A stretch of DNA of 64,000 nucleotides, from positions 14,345,072-14,409,071 of the forward strand of contig NC_084807.1 of the NCBI RefSeq assembly GCF_963583255.1, written 5' to 3'. Position numbers and translations under genes: made by a program. Below the pieces are notes generated by a model, which made no database searches, was not told where the DNA came from, and saw nothing but the letters and a program-made list of their open reading frames with translations. Shown one piece after another: positions 1 to 10,046 of this stretch; position 1 is the first letter of the stretch; the number at the start of each line of letters is the position of its first letter. This stretch comes from Pyrus communis. Lineage: Eukaryota > Streptophyta > Magnoliopsida > Rosales > Rosaceae.

Positions 1-2129
1 ATTATAAGGCCAAAGTGTGCAAGAAGATGCAAATTGGAGCCTTTTGGAGCAAAAGAAGAATGAATGAGTTGAAGACTTGAAGAAACGATGAATTCCTACT
101 CCAACGATGAATTCCTACCAAAACGAGGATTCCTACTCAAACAAGGATTCCTACTTGAAGTAGGAAAGTTAACCCTAGGTTTCCCGTTTTGGTAACCTTT
201 CCTAATCTTAAACGTCCGTATTTTCTAGCCACTTCGAAGGCCTTGTAGGCACTTTAGGACACAAAACGAAGGCCCTAGGCCCCTTAAACACCCTTGCCGT
301 GCCCTTTTCTCTTATTTCCTTCCCTTGCCGTGAAAGGGGGGGTATTTAGGTCCAAAGTTATGCACTTAAACCCTATTTCCCTTCCTAAACTAAACCCTAG
401 CCGCACCTTGCAGCCATTCCGTCTCTAATTTCTGATTTTATTTCCTTTTTCTAGAAGCCTTTGATTTTAATTTTAATTAACCAAAATAAGCTAGGGTTTT
501 ATTTCTGAAACCATATATAATTTAAACCCTAGCCACACCCTAGACTCTCTATTATTCATTATTTTCATCTTGCAGCCACCCTTCCATACTTCCCTTGAAT
601 CCGTAGCCTCCCATTGATCCATGATCCATATCAGCCGCAAATCCATTCACCCTAACCCTAATTTCCATCTAAGCCGCACCCTTTAATTCACCCTAGAATT
701 TCATTCATTCATGCTTCATATTTTTCAGCCACAAACACATCTTGCCACAGCCACCATCCCTTCTCCCACCTTCAGTCCGCAACAACCCTCAAATTCCAGC
801 CACTTCCCAACCTTGCCGCAGCCACTCCACCCTTCCTCCACCATTCCATACACCATCCACACCTCCATACACCTTCCCACCTCCTTGCCGCACCACCATA
901 TCACCCTAAACCCATCTATAACCCAGAAAACCATCCAAAAACACCATAAAACCTCTCTGTGCAGCAAGAAGAAAGGAGAAAGAGGAGCTTAAAAGCGCAG
1001 AAATTCAAGTGGATTCGTTGGGCGTTTTAGGTGTAATCAATCTTTTGTTCTTTATGTTTAATTTCAATTTTATTTCTCTTTCTGTGAACATGAGAGGCTA
1101 AATCCCTAGTTAGCTAGGGGGTGATTCGAAACTATGTTTATGCTTGCAATATGAATTGATTACCTTTGGTTGGAATTTCATGAGTTTTGGATTCAATTCG
1201 TTTAACTGCTTGATTGATAACTTATTTGTGTATGTTTATTGAGAGTGCACGCTTAATTTTCATGCATGAATATGATGCTAGAGTATAAGTGAGTTTCACC
1301 TAATAGTTACAAACTTATATTCACAAGTAGTGGAGGTTGCTTATAAACAATCGCGTTAAATGAATTCTTGGCACTAGTTTCATGCTCATCATAGTAACGA
1401 ATGCCTCGTCAACACTTATAGTTTTCATGTTGCTTGATGATCTTTGATTGTATCTTTATTGTGCTTTTCACGTAAAGGACTTTTGGAGAATGTTTTGAAT
1501 TATGTATGCGCTGTCCCATCCAATTCATTAACTTAAGGAAAACTTGAAGGTTAATTTAAGCGGACCTAATTAACCCGGAGTGTTGAGTTTCATAATTCAT
1601 CAAAAGACCAACTGAAAATCATCTTGTATGCAAGTGTGACATGTGTGGAGAAGAACCTTCTAGCTAGCATTCCATCCATATTTTCATCAAATTCATCTTT
1701 ACAATCTGTTTTAATTACAATCTGTGCATTTTATTTAATTTCATCAAAAACTAAATCCCCCTTTACTTTATTGTCTAATTTAGTTAGAAAGTGTCTTAGT
1801 TTGTGTTTCTAAGTGTTTTGATTCAAGTTATTACCCAAATTCGTCCATATTAGTGAAAGTGCTCAAAACTGCCCAGAAAGTGTTTTTAAGGCAGTTTTGA
1901 GTGTTTTGGGGCTGTTTTGAGTCTTTTGGTTTGTTTTAGTGTTTTATTGTTTAGTTTTGCATTCTTTGAGTTTAGTTTAGTGTTTTAACTTGTGTTATAC
2001 GTTTTTGAGTCAGTTTTCAAGTGATTTAGCAATCCCTCCTAATCCCCGGTCTAGAACGATCCCTACTTATTCATATACTACAATTGTCAAAAGAGGGTTT
2101 TAATTTGTGTGCTTATATATTTCGCATCA
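1..2129 (+). mobile_element. LTR D, left end outside window
   Basis: Athila-type LTR in plus orientation. The window opens inside U3: the block with 'gcaaattggagccttttggagcaaaa' normally lies about 100 bp after a TGATAGGAG start. R/U5 landmarks follow in the usual order: the TSS-proximal pyrimidine-rich zone near 1040, the CACAAGTAGTGGAGG block near 1322, the GTGTGGAGAAGAACC block near 1642, and the terminal block with AACGATCCCTACTTA near 2056. It ends CGCATCA at 2129 and abuts pol of element C directly, so it is a solo LTR or the 3' LTR of an element lying to the left. Its target duplication cannot be checked; the next five bases are acatg. U3 holds short 'gattcctac' repeats at about 88-165. 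The ORF at 711-992 is low-complexity U3 and is not a gene. Confidence 0.85.
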
Positions 2130-4081
2130 ACATGCATAAGTGTGACAGAATGTTAAAATAGAATTGAATTCCATGTCATGCACACACTTACGTATAATCT
2201 GATCCAAGCAATATTTCCACAAGTATGGATCATCCCAAACATAAAATCTAGCATCTTTTTTCAATTTATCATGTTGGGTTCTATTTAAAATGTTTGGAAC
2301 TTGTTTAGCCACCAAATAATTCACCAAATCAGCATACCAAGGCTCACTTACCTTAATGGACAACAATTGCTCATCAGGGAATGTTTCTAAAATAGGTAAA
2401 GGCTCCTCCTCATGTACCATACGACTTAGGTGGTCAGCCACCACGTTTTCACTCCCCTTTTTGTCTTTAATTTCGATGTCAAACTCTTGAAGAAGCAGCA
2501 TCTATCGAATTAGCCTTGGTTTGGCTTCTTTCTTGGTGAGCAAATACTTTAAAGCTGCATGATCAGCGAAAATAATAACCTTAGTACCAAGTAAATATGA
2601 TCGAAATTTATCTAAAGCAAAGACAATGGCAAGAACTTCTTTTTCAGTGGTCGAATAGTTTAATTGAGCATCATTCAATCTTCGGGATGTGTAGTAGATA
2701 ACATGCGGCTTTTTGTCCTTTCTTTGGCCTAAAACAGCCCCTAACGCATAATCGGATGCATCACACATGAGCTCAAACGGAAGGCTTCAATCAGGTGGAA
2801 CAATGATGGGTGCCGTGGTTAGCAAGTCCTTAAAGTGTTGGAAGGCTGCTGTGCACTCCTTATTGAAATCAAAAGTCACATCCTTTTGTAGGAGACGGCA
2901 AAGAGGTTGGGAAACCTTTGAGAAATCCTTAATGAATCTTCAATAAAAACCTGCATGTGCAAGGAAAGAACGAACCTCTCTAACCGAAGCAGGAGAGGGC
3001 AAGTGGCGCACAAGATCTATCTTTGATTTATCAACCTCAATACCTTTTTTAGAAATGATATGACCTAAAACTATGCCTTGTTTAACCATGAAATGACATT
3101 TTTCCCAATTTAGAACAAGGTTAGTTTCAATGCATCGTTTTAAAATCAAACTGAGATTATTCAAACAACCATCAAATGAATCACCAAAAACGCTGAAATC
3201 ATCCATAAATACCTTAATAATTTTCTCAACATAATCTAAAAATATGCTCATCATGCATCTTTGAAATGTGGCAGGTGCATTGCATAAACCAAATGGCATG
3301 CGGCGATCAGCAAATGTACCAAAGGGGCATGTGAAAGTGGTTTTTTCTTGATCTTTCGGAGCTATCACAATTTGATTATAACCTGAATATCCATCAAGAG
3401 AACAATAAAATGCATAACCCGCTAACCTTTCAAGCATTTGATCAATAAAGGGCAAAGGGAAATGATCCTTCCTTGTAGTGGCATTGAGCTTCCTATAATC
3501 AATACAAACCCTCCAACCTGTTTGGATTTGAGTAGGAACAAGCTCATTTTCAGCATTTGTCACCACAATTACTCCAGATTTCTTTGGAACACATTGAACC
3601 GGAAAAACCCAACGACCATTCGAAATTGGATAGATAACTCTATAATCCAATAGCTTGATTATCTTATTCTTCACAACTTCCATGATTGGAGGGTTGAGTC
3701 GGCATTGAGCCTCTCGAGATGCTTTAGACCCCTCCTCCAAAAGTATAAAATGCATGCATGTGTTAGGGCTTATTCCATTGATGTCGGCCAAGGTCCAACC
3801 AATTGCTGTTTTGTACTCCTTTAACACCCTTACTAACTTACCTTCTTCTTGTGCATTGAGTGAGGAGAAGATAATGACGGGCAAGGTCTCTTGGTCTCCC
3901 AAGAAAACATACTTCAAATGGCTTGGCAATGGTTTAAGTTCAAGAGAAGGTGGCTACACAATTGAAGGAAGGGGCTTATTAGCTAAAATTGAAATTGAAA
4001 TTAGGTCCAAAGACTTACCAGATTGTAGTGGCAATGACTCAAGGACAGCCACTATCTCAATCATATCTACATTAGGGGGCA
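2130..4081 (-). pseudogene. Element C pol fragment (RT, RNase H, start of integrase)
   Basis: Minus-strand Athila-like pol, read from 4081 down to 2130. The largest open piece (2940-3929, 329 aa) is RT: CIDYRKLNA about residue 142, LDGYSG about 178, MPFGLCNAPATFQ about 211, and the catalytic FMDD at 241-244 (near 3198-3209). RNase H follows (2400-2768) with its acidic residues kept (CDASD, TEKE, ADHAA, ADHLS). The coding sequence stops inside the integrase zinc domain at CHTYAC, where LTR D cuts it. In-frame stops stand where A has Trp or the family has Arg (after GFY at about 2940, PD*SLP near 2790, LIR*ML near 2500). All three look like C-to-T or G-to-A changes. The upstream half continues at 24169 beyond solo LTR B. 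Not functional. Confidence 0.9.
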
Positions 4082-4682
4082 TGATGTGATAAATAATAGC
4101 ACTCAAATTAAACCCTCTTTTTGACAATTGTAGTAAAGATATAAGTAGGGATTGTTCTAAGCCGGTGATTAGGAAGGATTGCTAATCTAATGAAAACTGA
4201 CTCCAAGATACAAAAATATGCTTAAAAACACTTAAACAAACTCAAAGACTCTTAACTAAACTTATATAACTCAAAACAAACTTAAAAGACTCAAAACAAC
4301 ACAAAACAATCAATTAAACTCAAATTACACTCTAAGACTCAATTTGGACGAAAATAGAATTGGTTTTTACTCAAAATACTTAAAAACACACAATAGGACA
4401 TATTTGACTCAACAAAGTAAAGGGGATTGGGTTTTTGACGATTTTAAGATGAAAACAAGTAAATAAAAGACTTAAGTAAACTTTGGACGAAATTGAGAAA
4501 AACTATGCATGATTAAATAGCTAGAGGATTCTTTTCCACACATGATACATTCAAACACAAATTGATTTCCAGTTGCTTTTTCAATAAACCATGAACCTCA
4601 ACACCCCAGATTAACCGTGACATCTCCAATTAACCCTCAGATTCTCCTTTAGTTATTGGATTGGATGACATCGTACGAGAAC
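4082..4682 (-). mobile_element. Solo LTR B, first part
   Basis: Reverse-oriented LTR: it begins TGATGTG (the complement of ...CACATCA) after the target duplication GGGCA (4077-4081). It holds the U5 terminal block and the GTGACATC/ATGACATC words near 4616 and 4667. It is interrupted at 4683 by element A and resumes at 22717. The complete LTR ends at 24168 and is followed by GGGCA again, so it is a solo LTR inserted in protease/RT of element C. Confidence 0.9.
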
Positions 4683-6874
4683 TGATAGAAGCATATTTAG
4701 GCGACTTAGTTAGCTTGTTTCCGTACATTTATGTTGTTAGTTCATAGTTATTTTAGTAGTTTAAGCTATTTTCGTGTGTTTTTAGGTTCATATGGCTAAG
4801 GAAGCAAAAAGGTGCATTTTGGAGCAAAATTGGACTTGGAATGGATAGCATATGTTGGAGTAAAAGGAATGGACGAAATTGAAGACCTAAAGATGTAAGG
4901 AATCCTAATCAAAGAAGGATTCCTAATCAAAGAAGAAATCCTAATCAAAGAAGAATTCCTAATCAAAGAAAGATTCCTAATCAAAGAAAGATTCATAATC
5001 AAAGAAGGATTCCTAATCAAAAGAGGAATCCTAGTCAAAGAAGGTTTACTACTTGAAGTAGGAAAGTTAAGCCAAGATTTCCTATTTTGGTTTAACCTTT
5101 CCTAATCCTAAAAGACCTTATGTTTCAGCAACATTAAAGACTCCTATGCATTTTGGGACACAAACCAAGACTTCCTTGCACCCTAATGGTCCTTGACGTG
5201 GCACACATCACACATCACTTCCTTCCCGTGCAAGGGAAGTACCTATTTCCTATTCTATGTCACAAAATCACATTCCTTTTCATCCCATTCTCAGCCGCAC
5301 CTTACATACCTTTCTATCCCAAATCCTTGCCTAATTTCAGCATTAAATCACATTCTCTATTATACAATTTAATGTCGCAAGTTTCCTTTCCCTTTCCCTT
5401 TGATTTATGAATTTATATCTCTTTTTCCTTATGGATTTTGGGTTAAATCCTTTCCTAAACTATGTAATAAAACTTAGGATTATTTCCCTCAAATAAATAC
5501 CAATGCCGCACCCTTATTCTACCGGAATCATTCACCCACACAATCTGCCAACCTTCATCCTTTCTCCCAACCTTTGCCGCAGCTTTCAACCTTTCTTCCA
5601 CCATTCATACACTTTCATACCTTCACCCAAACACCTATACACCATTCCCAACCTTTACCGCACCACCTTACCAACCTAGATCCATTAACATCCCTGAAAT
5701 CCATCCAAAATCACCCAAGAACTCTTGTGCCGCAGATTTGCAAGGAAGAAGAAGAGAAGAAGAAGCCTTGGACGTTTGTGCATTCAAGTTGGAGTGTTGG
5801 AACGTTTTTAGGTGTAATCTATCTTTTGTTTTCAATGTTTAATTCAATTTTACTTTGTTTTGTTGTGAACATGAGAGGCCAAACTCGTTTTAGCTAGGGG
5901 AGGCTTTGAAACCATGATTATATTTAAGATATGAATTGATTAAGTCCAGTTGTGATTTCATAAATTGTGAATGCAATTTACTTAACCGTTTGATGGATAA
6001 CTTGTTCTTGTACGTTGATTAGGGAGGCCTACTTAATTTGCATGCTTGAATTTGGTGCTAGAATATAAGGGAGTTTCACATAATCGTCACAAACTTGTAT
6101 TCACAAGTAGTTGAGGTTGTTTTCACAATCATGTTAAGTAAATTCCTAGCATGAGTATCATGATGTCATAGTTACAAGTGCTTTGTCAATACTTATGATT
6201 TTCATTGAACGTAATGATCTTTGATTGTATCTCTATTATGATGTCATGTAAGGAACTTTTGAAGAATGCTTTGGGTTGTAGTATGATGTCATCCAATCCA
6301 ATAACTTAAGGAAAATCTGAGGGTTAATTAGTGATGTCACGGTTAATCTGGGGTGTTGAGGTTCATGGTTTATCGAAAAAGCAACTGGAAATCAATTTGT
6401 GTTTGAATGTATCATGTGTGGAAAAGAATCCTCTAGCTATCTAATCATCCATTGTTTTTCTCAAATTCGTCCAAATTACATTTAAGTATTTTAGTTACTT
6501 ATTTTTGTCTTAAATTCGTCCAAAACCCAATTCCCTTTACTTACTTGTTTCAAATATGTCCTAAAGTGTGTTTTTGAGTCTTTTGAGTTAAAACCAATTC
6601 TATTTTCGTCCAAATTAAGTCCTAGAGTCTAAATTGAGTCTTTTTTATTGTTTTGTGTTGTTTTGAGTCTTTTAAATTTGTTTGAGTCATATAAGTTTAG
6701 TTAAGAGTCTTTGAGTTTGTTTAAGTGTTTTTAAGCATATTTTTGTATCTTTGAGTCAGTTTTCATTAGATTAGCAATCCCTCCTAATCCCCCGCCTAGA
6801 ACGATCCCTACTTATATCTATGCTACAATTGTCAAAAAGAGGGTTTAATTTGAGTGGTATGATTTATCACATCA
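4683..6874 (+). mobile_element. Element A 5' LTR
   Basis: 2192-bp LTR from TGATAGAAGC to CACATCA; the start has G-to-A at position 7 relative to the usual TGATAGGAG. U3 contains a minisatellite at about 4895-5045. A TATA-like AAATAAATA lies near 5487, followed by a GCCGCA-rich stretch and the R zone near 5820. U5 carries the word ATGATGTCAT at 6160, 6238 and 6283, and GTGATGTCAC at 6331. The 3' LTR partner (18613-22711 without its insert) is about 60 bp shorter, mostly from fewer minisatellite units. Confidence 0.9.
4895..5045 (+). repeat. U3 minisatellite, 17-18 bp unit, about 8 copies
   Basis: Imperfect tandem units of the form GATTCCTAATCAAAGAAG. The 3' LTR of the same element has only about four (20806-20880). 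Related units occur in LTR D (about 88-165) and LTR E (about 30120-30250). Confidence 0.85.
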
Positions 6875-6880
6875 AATTTT

Positions 6881-6898
6881 TGGTGCCGTTGTCGGGGA
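6881..6898 (+). promoter_or_regulatory. Primer-binding site of element A (tRNA-Asp)
   Basis: TGGTGCCGTTGTCGGGGA, six bases after the LTR end. It is complementary to the 3' end of plant tRNA-Asp with two changes from TGGCGCCGTTGCCGGGGA. Athila-clade elements are known to use this primer. Confidence 0.9.
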
Positions 6899-6919
6899 TT
6901 AGCAACTTTGCTAATCCCC
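6894..6919 (+). other. PBS-overlapping hairpin, element A
   Basis: Perfect 12-base inverted repeat, GGGGATTAGCAA / TTGCTAATCCCC, with two bases between (a realistic loop opens a few base pairs). The 5' arm includes the last five bases of the PBS. Equivalent hairpins follow the PBS in O, N and S. Confidence 0.7.
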
Positions 6920-6992
6920 TGTTGTTTCTTTTTCATATATTTTTGTTTTAGCTACCGACCTTGTTTCTTTTCTTGTTTGTAGGTACTAGTTT

Positions 6993-8861
6993 ATGACTCA
7001 TAGTTCTCAACCTATTCGTGCAAACATCTTGGATTTTGATGACGATTTTAAGCGCACTTTGAGAAGGAAGAGGAAGTATCCAGAACTTCACCCATCAAGT
7101 TCTAGTTCGCCCTCTAACTTTGAGGAGGAAGAGGAGCCAACGGCAAGGGAGGAAGAAGAGATCCAAGCCATGGCAAAGGACAACCGTACAATCAAGGAGC
7201 TTTCCGCCTCGGGAATGGACAATGCCGCACCATTATGCATCCAATACCCAAGGGCAGCTCAAGATAAAACCGATGAATTTGAATTAAAGTCAAGTTTGTT
7301 GCACCACATTCCAAAGTTCCATGGACTGTCCATGGAGGATCCCTACTTGTATCTATACTACAATTGTCAAAAAAAGGGTTTAATTTGAGTGCTATTATTT
7401 ATCAGATCAAATTTTTGGCGCCGTTGTCGGGGATCGAACTCGGGTCACCCTTCATGCCCTCCCAACAAGCATTTAAAAGAGTTCGAGGTGGTGTGTTCAA
7501 GCATGACTCCAATTAATGTCGAGAGAAATATTTTTAAGATTAAGACCTTTCCATTCTCACTACTAGAGAAGGCCAAAGATTGGTTATACGAATTAGCACC
7601 CAGAACGGTCACTTCTTGGGAGAGTATGAAGAGGGTGTTTCTTGAGAAGTTCTTCCCTACTTCAAGAGTCATTCTCTTAAGGAAGAAAATTAGCGGAATC
7701 CAACAAAGTCAAGGGGAGTCTTTTCCAGCGTACTATGAGCATTTTAAAGCCCTTGTTGCATCATGTCCTCAACATCAAATGAAGGAGGAGCTTCTACTTC
7801 AATACTTCTATGAAGGCCATCTTCCCATTAAAAGGCAAATGCTCGATGCTTCGGCGGGAGGTGCGTTGGTGGACAAAACTCTCGTGGTAGCCAAGACCCT
7901 AATTGCAAACCATGCTCTCAATGCACAACAATACGAAGGAATTGGGTAAAGGGACCCCACACGACAACAAGTGCATGAGGTAAGTTCTCAATCCGACATT
8001 CAAACTTAATTAGCTAATCTTACTTCTATTGTGTCTCAGATGGCCGAAGGAATGAAGATACAAGGACCAATTGTATGTGGCGTATGTTCTATCCAAGGAC
8101 ACCCTTCATAAAAGTACCCTCAATTGATTGAGAATAGGGGATGGGAGAGTGCAAATGCCATTGGATTTCCAAGCCAAAATGAGCCAAGGAATGATCCATA
8201 TTCCAACACATACAATCCGGGTTGGAGAGACCATCCAAACCTCAAGTGGAGGGAGCCTCAACAACCTCAACAACAAGGAGGCTTTAGGCAACAATCCCCG
8301 GGGTTCTACACCAAGTCATACGGCTTCAATCCAAACTAATCTCAACCTGCCCAAACCAATCAAGGTACATCTTTGGACAATGATACACTTCTTAAGTTAC
8401 TTACCAATTTGTCTTAGGGGCAAGAGAATCAAAACAAAGCATTGCAAAATCAAGAAAAAGCCATGCAAAACCAAGACAAAAGGGTGGACCACTTGGAGAA
8501 GCAAATTGGGCAGATTGCGGAGTTTGTAGGGTAATTCCGAGACCAAGGCAAGCTCCCTAGTTCAACCATTATCAATCCAAAGGGAGGGTTCGAATCTGCC
8601 AAGGTAATCACCTTGAGGAGTGGAAAAGAAGTTGGCACTAACTCAAAACCATCCAAAACAAGCCCTAATGAAGATGAAAAGCTATAATTGGAAGAAGAGG
8701 AGTCAAGCAAGGCCACGGCAAGGGTAGCAACATCCTTGCCGTAACCACCTATGGACCTCAAGTCATCTAATTCATCCAATTTGGCCACTAGAGGTAAGTT
8801 GGGTTGAAATTCAATTAATTCTAACCCCGTTCCACCCAATGTTCCATTTCCTCATAGATTC
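6993..8861 (+). pseudogene. Element A gag, broken
   Basis: Gag of an Athila-like element, forming the particle and binding RNA. The ATG at 6993 follows a TTGTTTGTAG/GTACTAG motif that looks like a splice acceptor. The N-terminal part (6993-7342) has the conserved DFDDDF, TIKELSASG and LCIQYPRA stretches. A 121-bp foreign insert (7343-7463) adds a TGA stop at 7386-7388 but leaves the frame otherwise unchanged. The capsid-like region (Retrotrans_gag type: WLYELAP, SWESMKR, FLEKFFP) is open to 7949. The zinc knuckle (about 8075-8116) reads C-C-H-Y instead of C-C-H-C and has a stop inside it. Further stops fall at about 8528 and 8685. Non-functional. Confidence 0.88.
7338..7463 (+). other. Captured strong-stop-like cDNA: LTR end + PBS + extended tRNA-Asp
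   Basis: Insert in gag between the codons for MEDP and NKHLK; the intact site is visible at 63975-64000. In order: 67 bp matching the last part of an LTR (7343-7409), the six-base spacer aatttt, the 18-base PBS (7416-7433), then 17 more bases (7434-7450) that match tRNA-Asp through the T arm into the variable loop and anticodon stem. Bases 7451-7463 are of unknown origin. The left junction shares GATCC (7338-7342) with the LTR. A normal element continues with ATTAGCAA after the PBS, which is absent here. I count two mismatches to the plant tRNA-Asp consensus over 35 bases. Confidence 0.85.
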
Positions 8862-10046
8862 TTGCAAACAAAGGAAGAGCATGAGAAAGACATTCTTGAG
8901 ACGTTTAGGGAAGTTCAAGTCAATATCCCGCTCCTAGATGCCATCAAGAAAGTGCCCAAATATGCCAAATTCTTGAAGGAACTTTGCACCACAAGGAAGA
9001 GGGCTTCGAATAAAGAGGTGGTTAGGGTAAGTGAAAATGTTTCCGTTGTTTTACAAAGAAAGTTACCACCAAAATGCAAAGATCCAGGTAGCTTTACAAT
9101 TCCTTGTATTATTGGCCAAACTAAGTTCGAACATGCTATGTTAGACTTAGGAGCTTCAATTAACGTCATGTCATACTCTATTTATGCATCCATGAACCTT
9201 GGTGAATTGAAAAAGGATGGTGTGATTATTCAATTGGCCAATAGATCTAATGCCTATCCAAAGGGAGTATTGAAAGATGTTTTAGTGCAGGTGAATAACT
9301 TGATCTTCCTGGCAGATTTCTACGTTCTTGAGATGGAAGAAACCACCCATTCTACATCCTTGCCGCTCCTTCTTGGGAGGCCATTCATGAAGACGGCCCA
9401 AACTAAGATCGATGAGTTTGAAGGCACTTTAACGATGGAATTTGATGGGGAAGTGATTGATTTTAATATTTCTAAAACCATGAGATTTCCTAATGATCAT
9501 CATTCATGTTTGTCTATTGATATCTGTGATTCATTGGCCCAGGCACATCTTGATCAATTACATGAAGATGCACTTGAAACGGTCCTTACAAATGGCATAG
9601 AATTGATGGATCAAGTGGCAACACCCATAGCAACCCACGGCACAAACATGACCTTTCATGCTGTGCCCTTTGATGATGAAGTGATTGAGACCGTGGCTGC
9701 CTTAGAGTCTTTGCCACGGCTCAATGGTAAGTCCTCTATTCCAATGTCAATTCGAATTTCAACTAACAAGTTGCTTCCTTCTATAGAACAACCACCTACC
9801 CTTGAACTTAAACCGTTACCAAACCACTTGAAGTACGTGTTCTTGGGCAAACAAGAGATATTGCCCGTCATTGTGGCATCCTCACTCACAGCACAAGAAG
9901 AGGAGAAATTGGTGAAGGTTCTCAAAGAGCACAAAACGGCCATTAGGTGGACTTTGGCTGATATCAAGGGCATAAGCCCTACCACATGCATGCACCGAAT
10001 TCTCATGGAAGAGGGAGCCAAACCATCAAGGGAAGCACAACGCTGA
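8862..10046 (+). CDS. Element A protease and start of RT (open segment)
   Basis: 394-aa open segment of the polyprotein. Residues 1-90 are the gag/protease linker (EKDILETFR, VPKYAKFLKEL). The aspartic protease follows with DLGAS at 95-99 and the distal LLGRPFMKTA at about 170-179. Then come an acidic linker and the RT N-terminus (LKEHKTAI, WTLADIKGISPTTCMHRI). The DLGA form of the active site is usual in plant Athila-type proteases. The segment ends at a TGA where relatives have an Arg codon (CGACTCAACCC in other copies), a C-to-T change. The listed start is only the first Met after an upstream stop; natively it would be part of a longer Gag-Pol. Confidence 0.8.
   Translation: MQTKEEHEKDILETFREVQVNIPLLDAIKKVPKYAKFLKELCTTRKRASNKEVVRVSENVSVVLQRKLPPKCKDPGSFTIPCIIGQTKFEHAMLDLGASINVMSYSIYASMNLGELKKDGVIIQLANRSNAYPKGVLKDVLVQVNNLIFLADFYVLEMEETTHSTSLPLLLGRPFMKTAQTKIDEFEGTLTMEFDGEVIDFNISKTMRFPNDHHSCLSIDICDSLAQAHLDQLHEDALETVLTNGIELMDQVATPIATHGTNMTFHAVPFDDEVIETVAALESLPRLNGKSSIPMSIRISTNKLLPSIEQPPTLELKPLPNHLKYVFLGKQEILPVIVASSLTAQEEEKLVKVLKEHKTAIRWTLADIKGISPTTCMHRILMEEGAKPSREAQR

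Noticed and set aside
711..992. Pro/His-rich 93-aa ORF, and many similar ORFs (e.g. 5574, 18851, 21411, 37685, 47929)
   Set aside because: Low-complexity C-rich U3 sequence of LTRs; such ORFs recur in every LTR without conserved frames.
7416..7450. A tRNA-Asp gene
   Set aside because: Only the 3' 35 nt, joined to spacer and LTR end; no D arm, anticodon loop or 5' acceptor strand.
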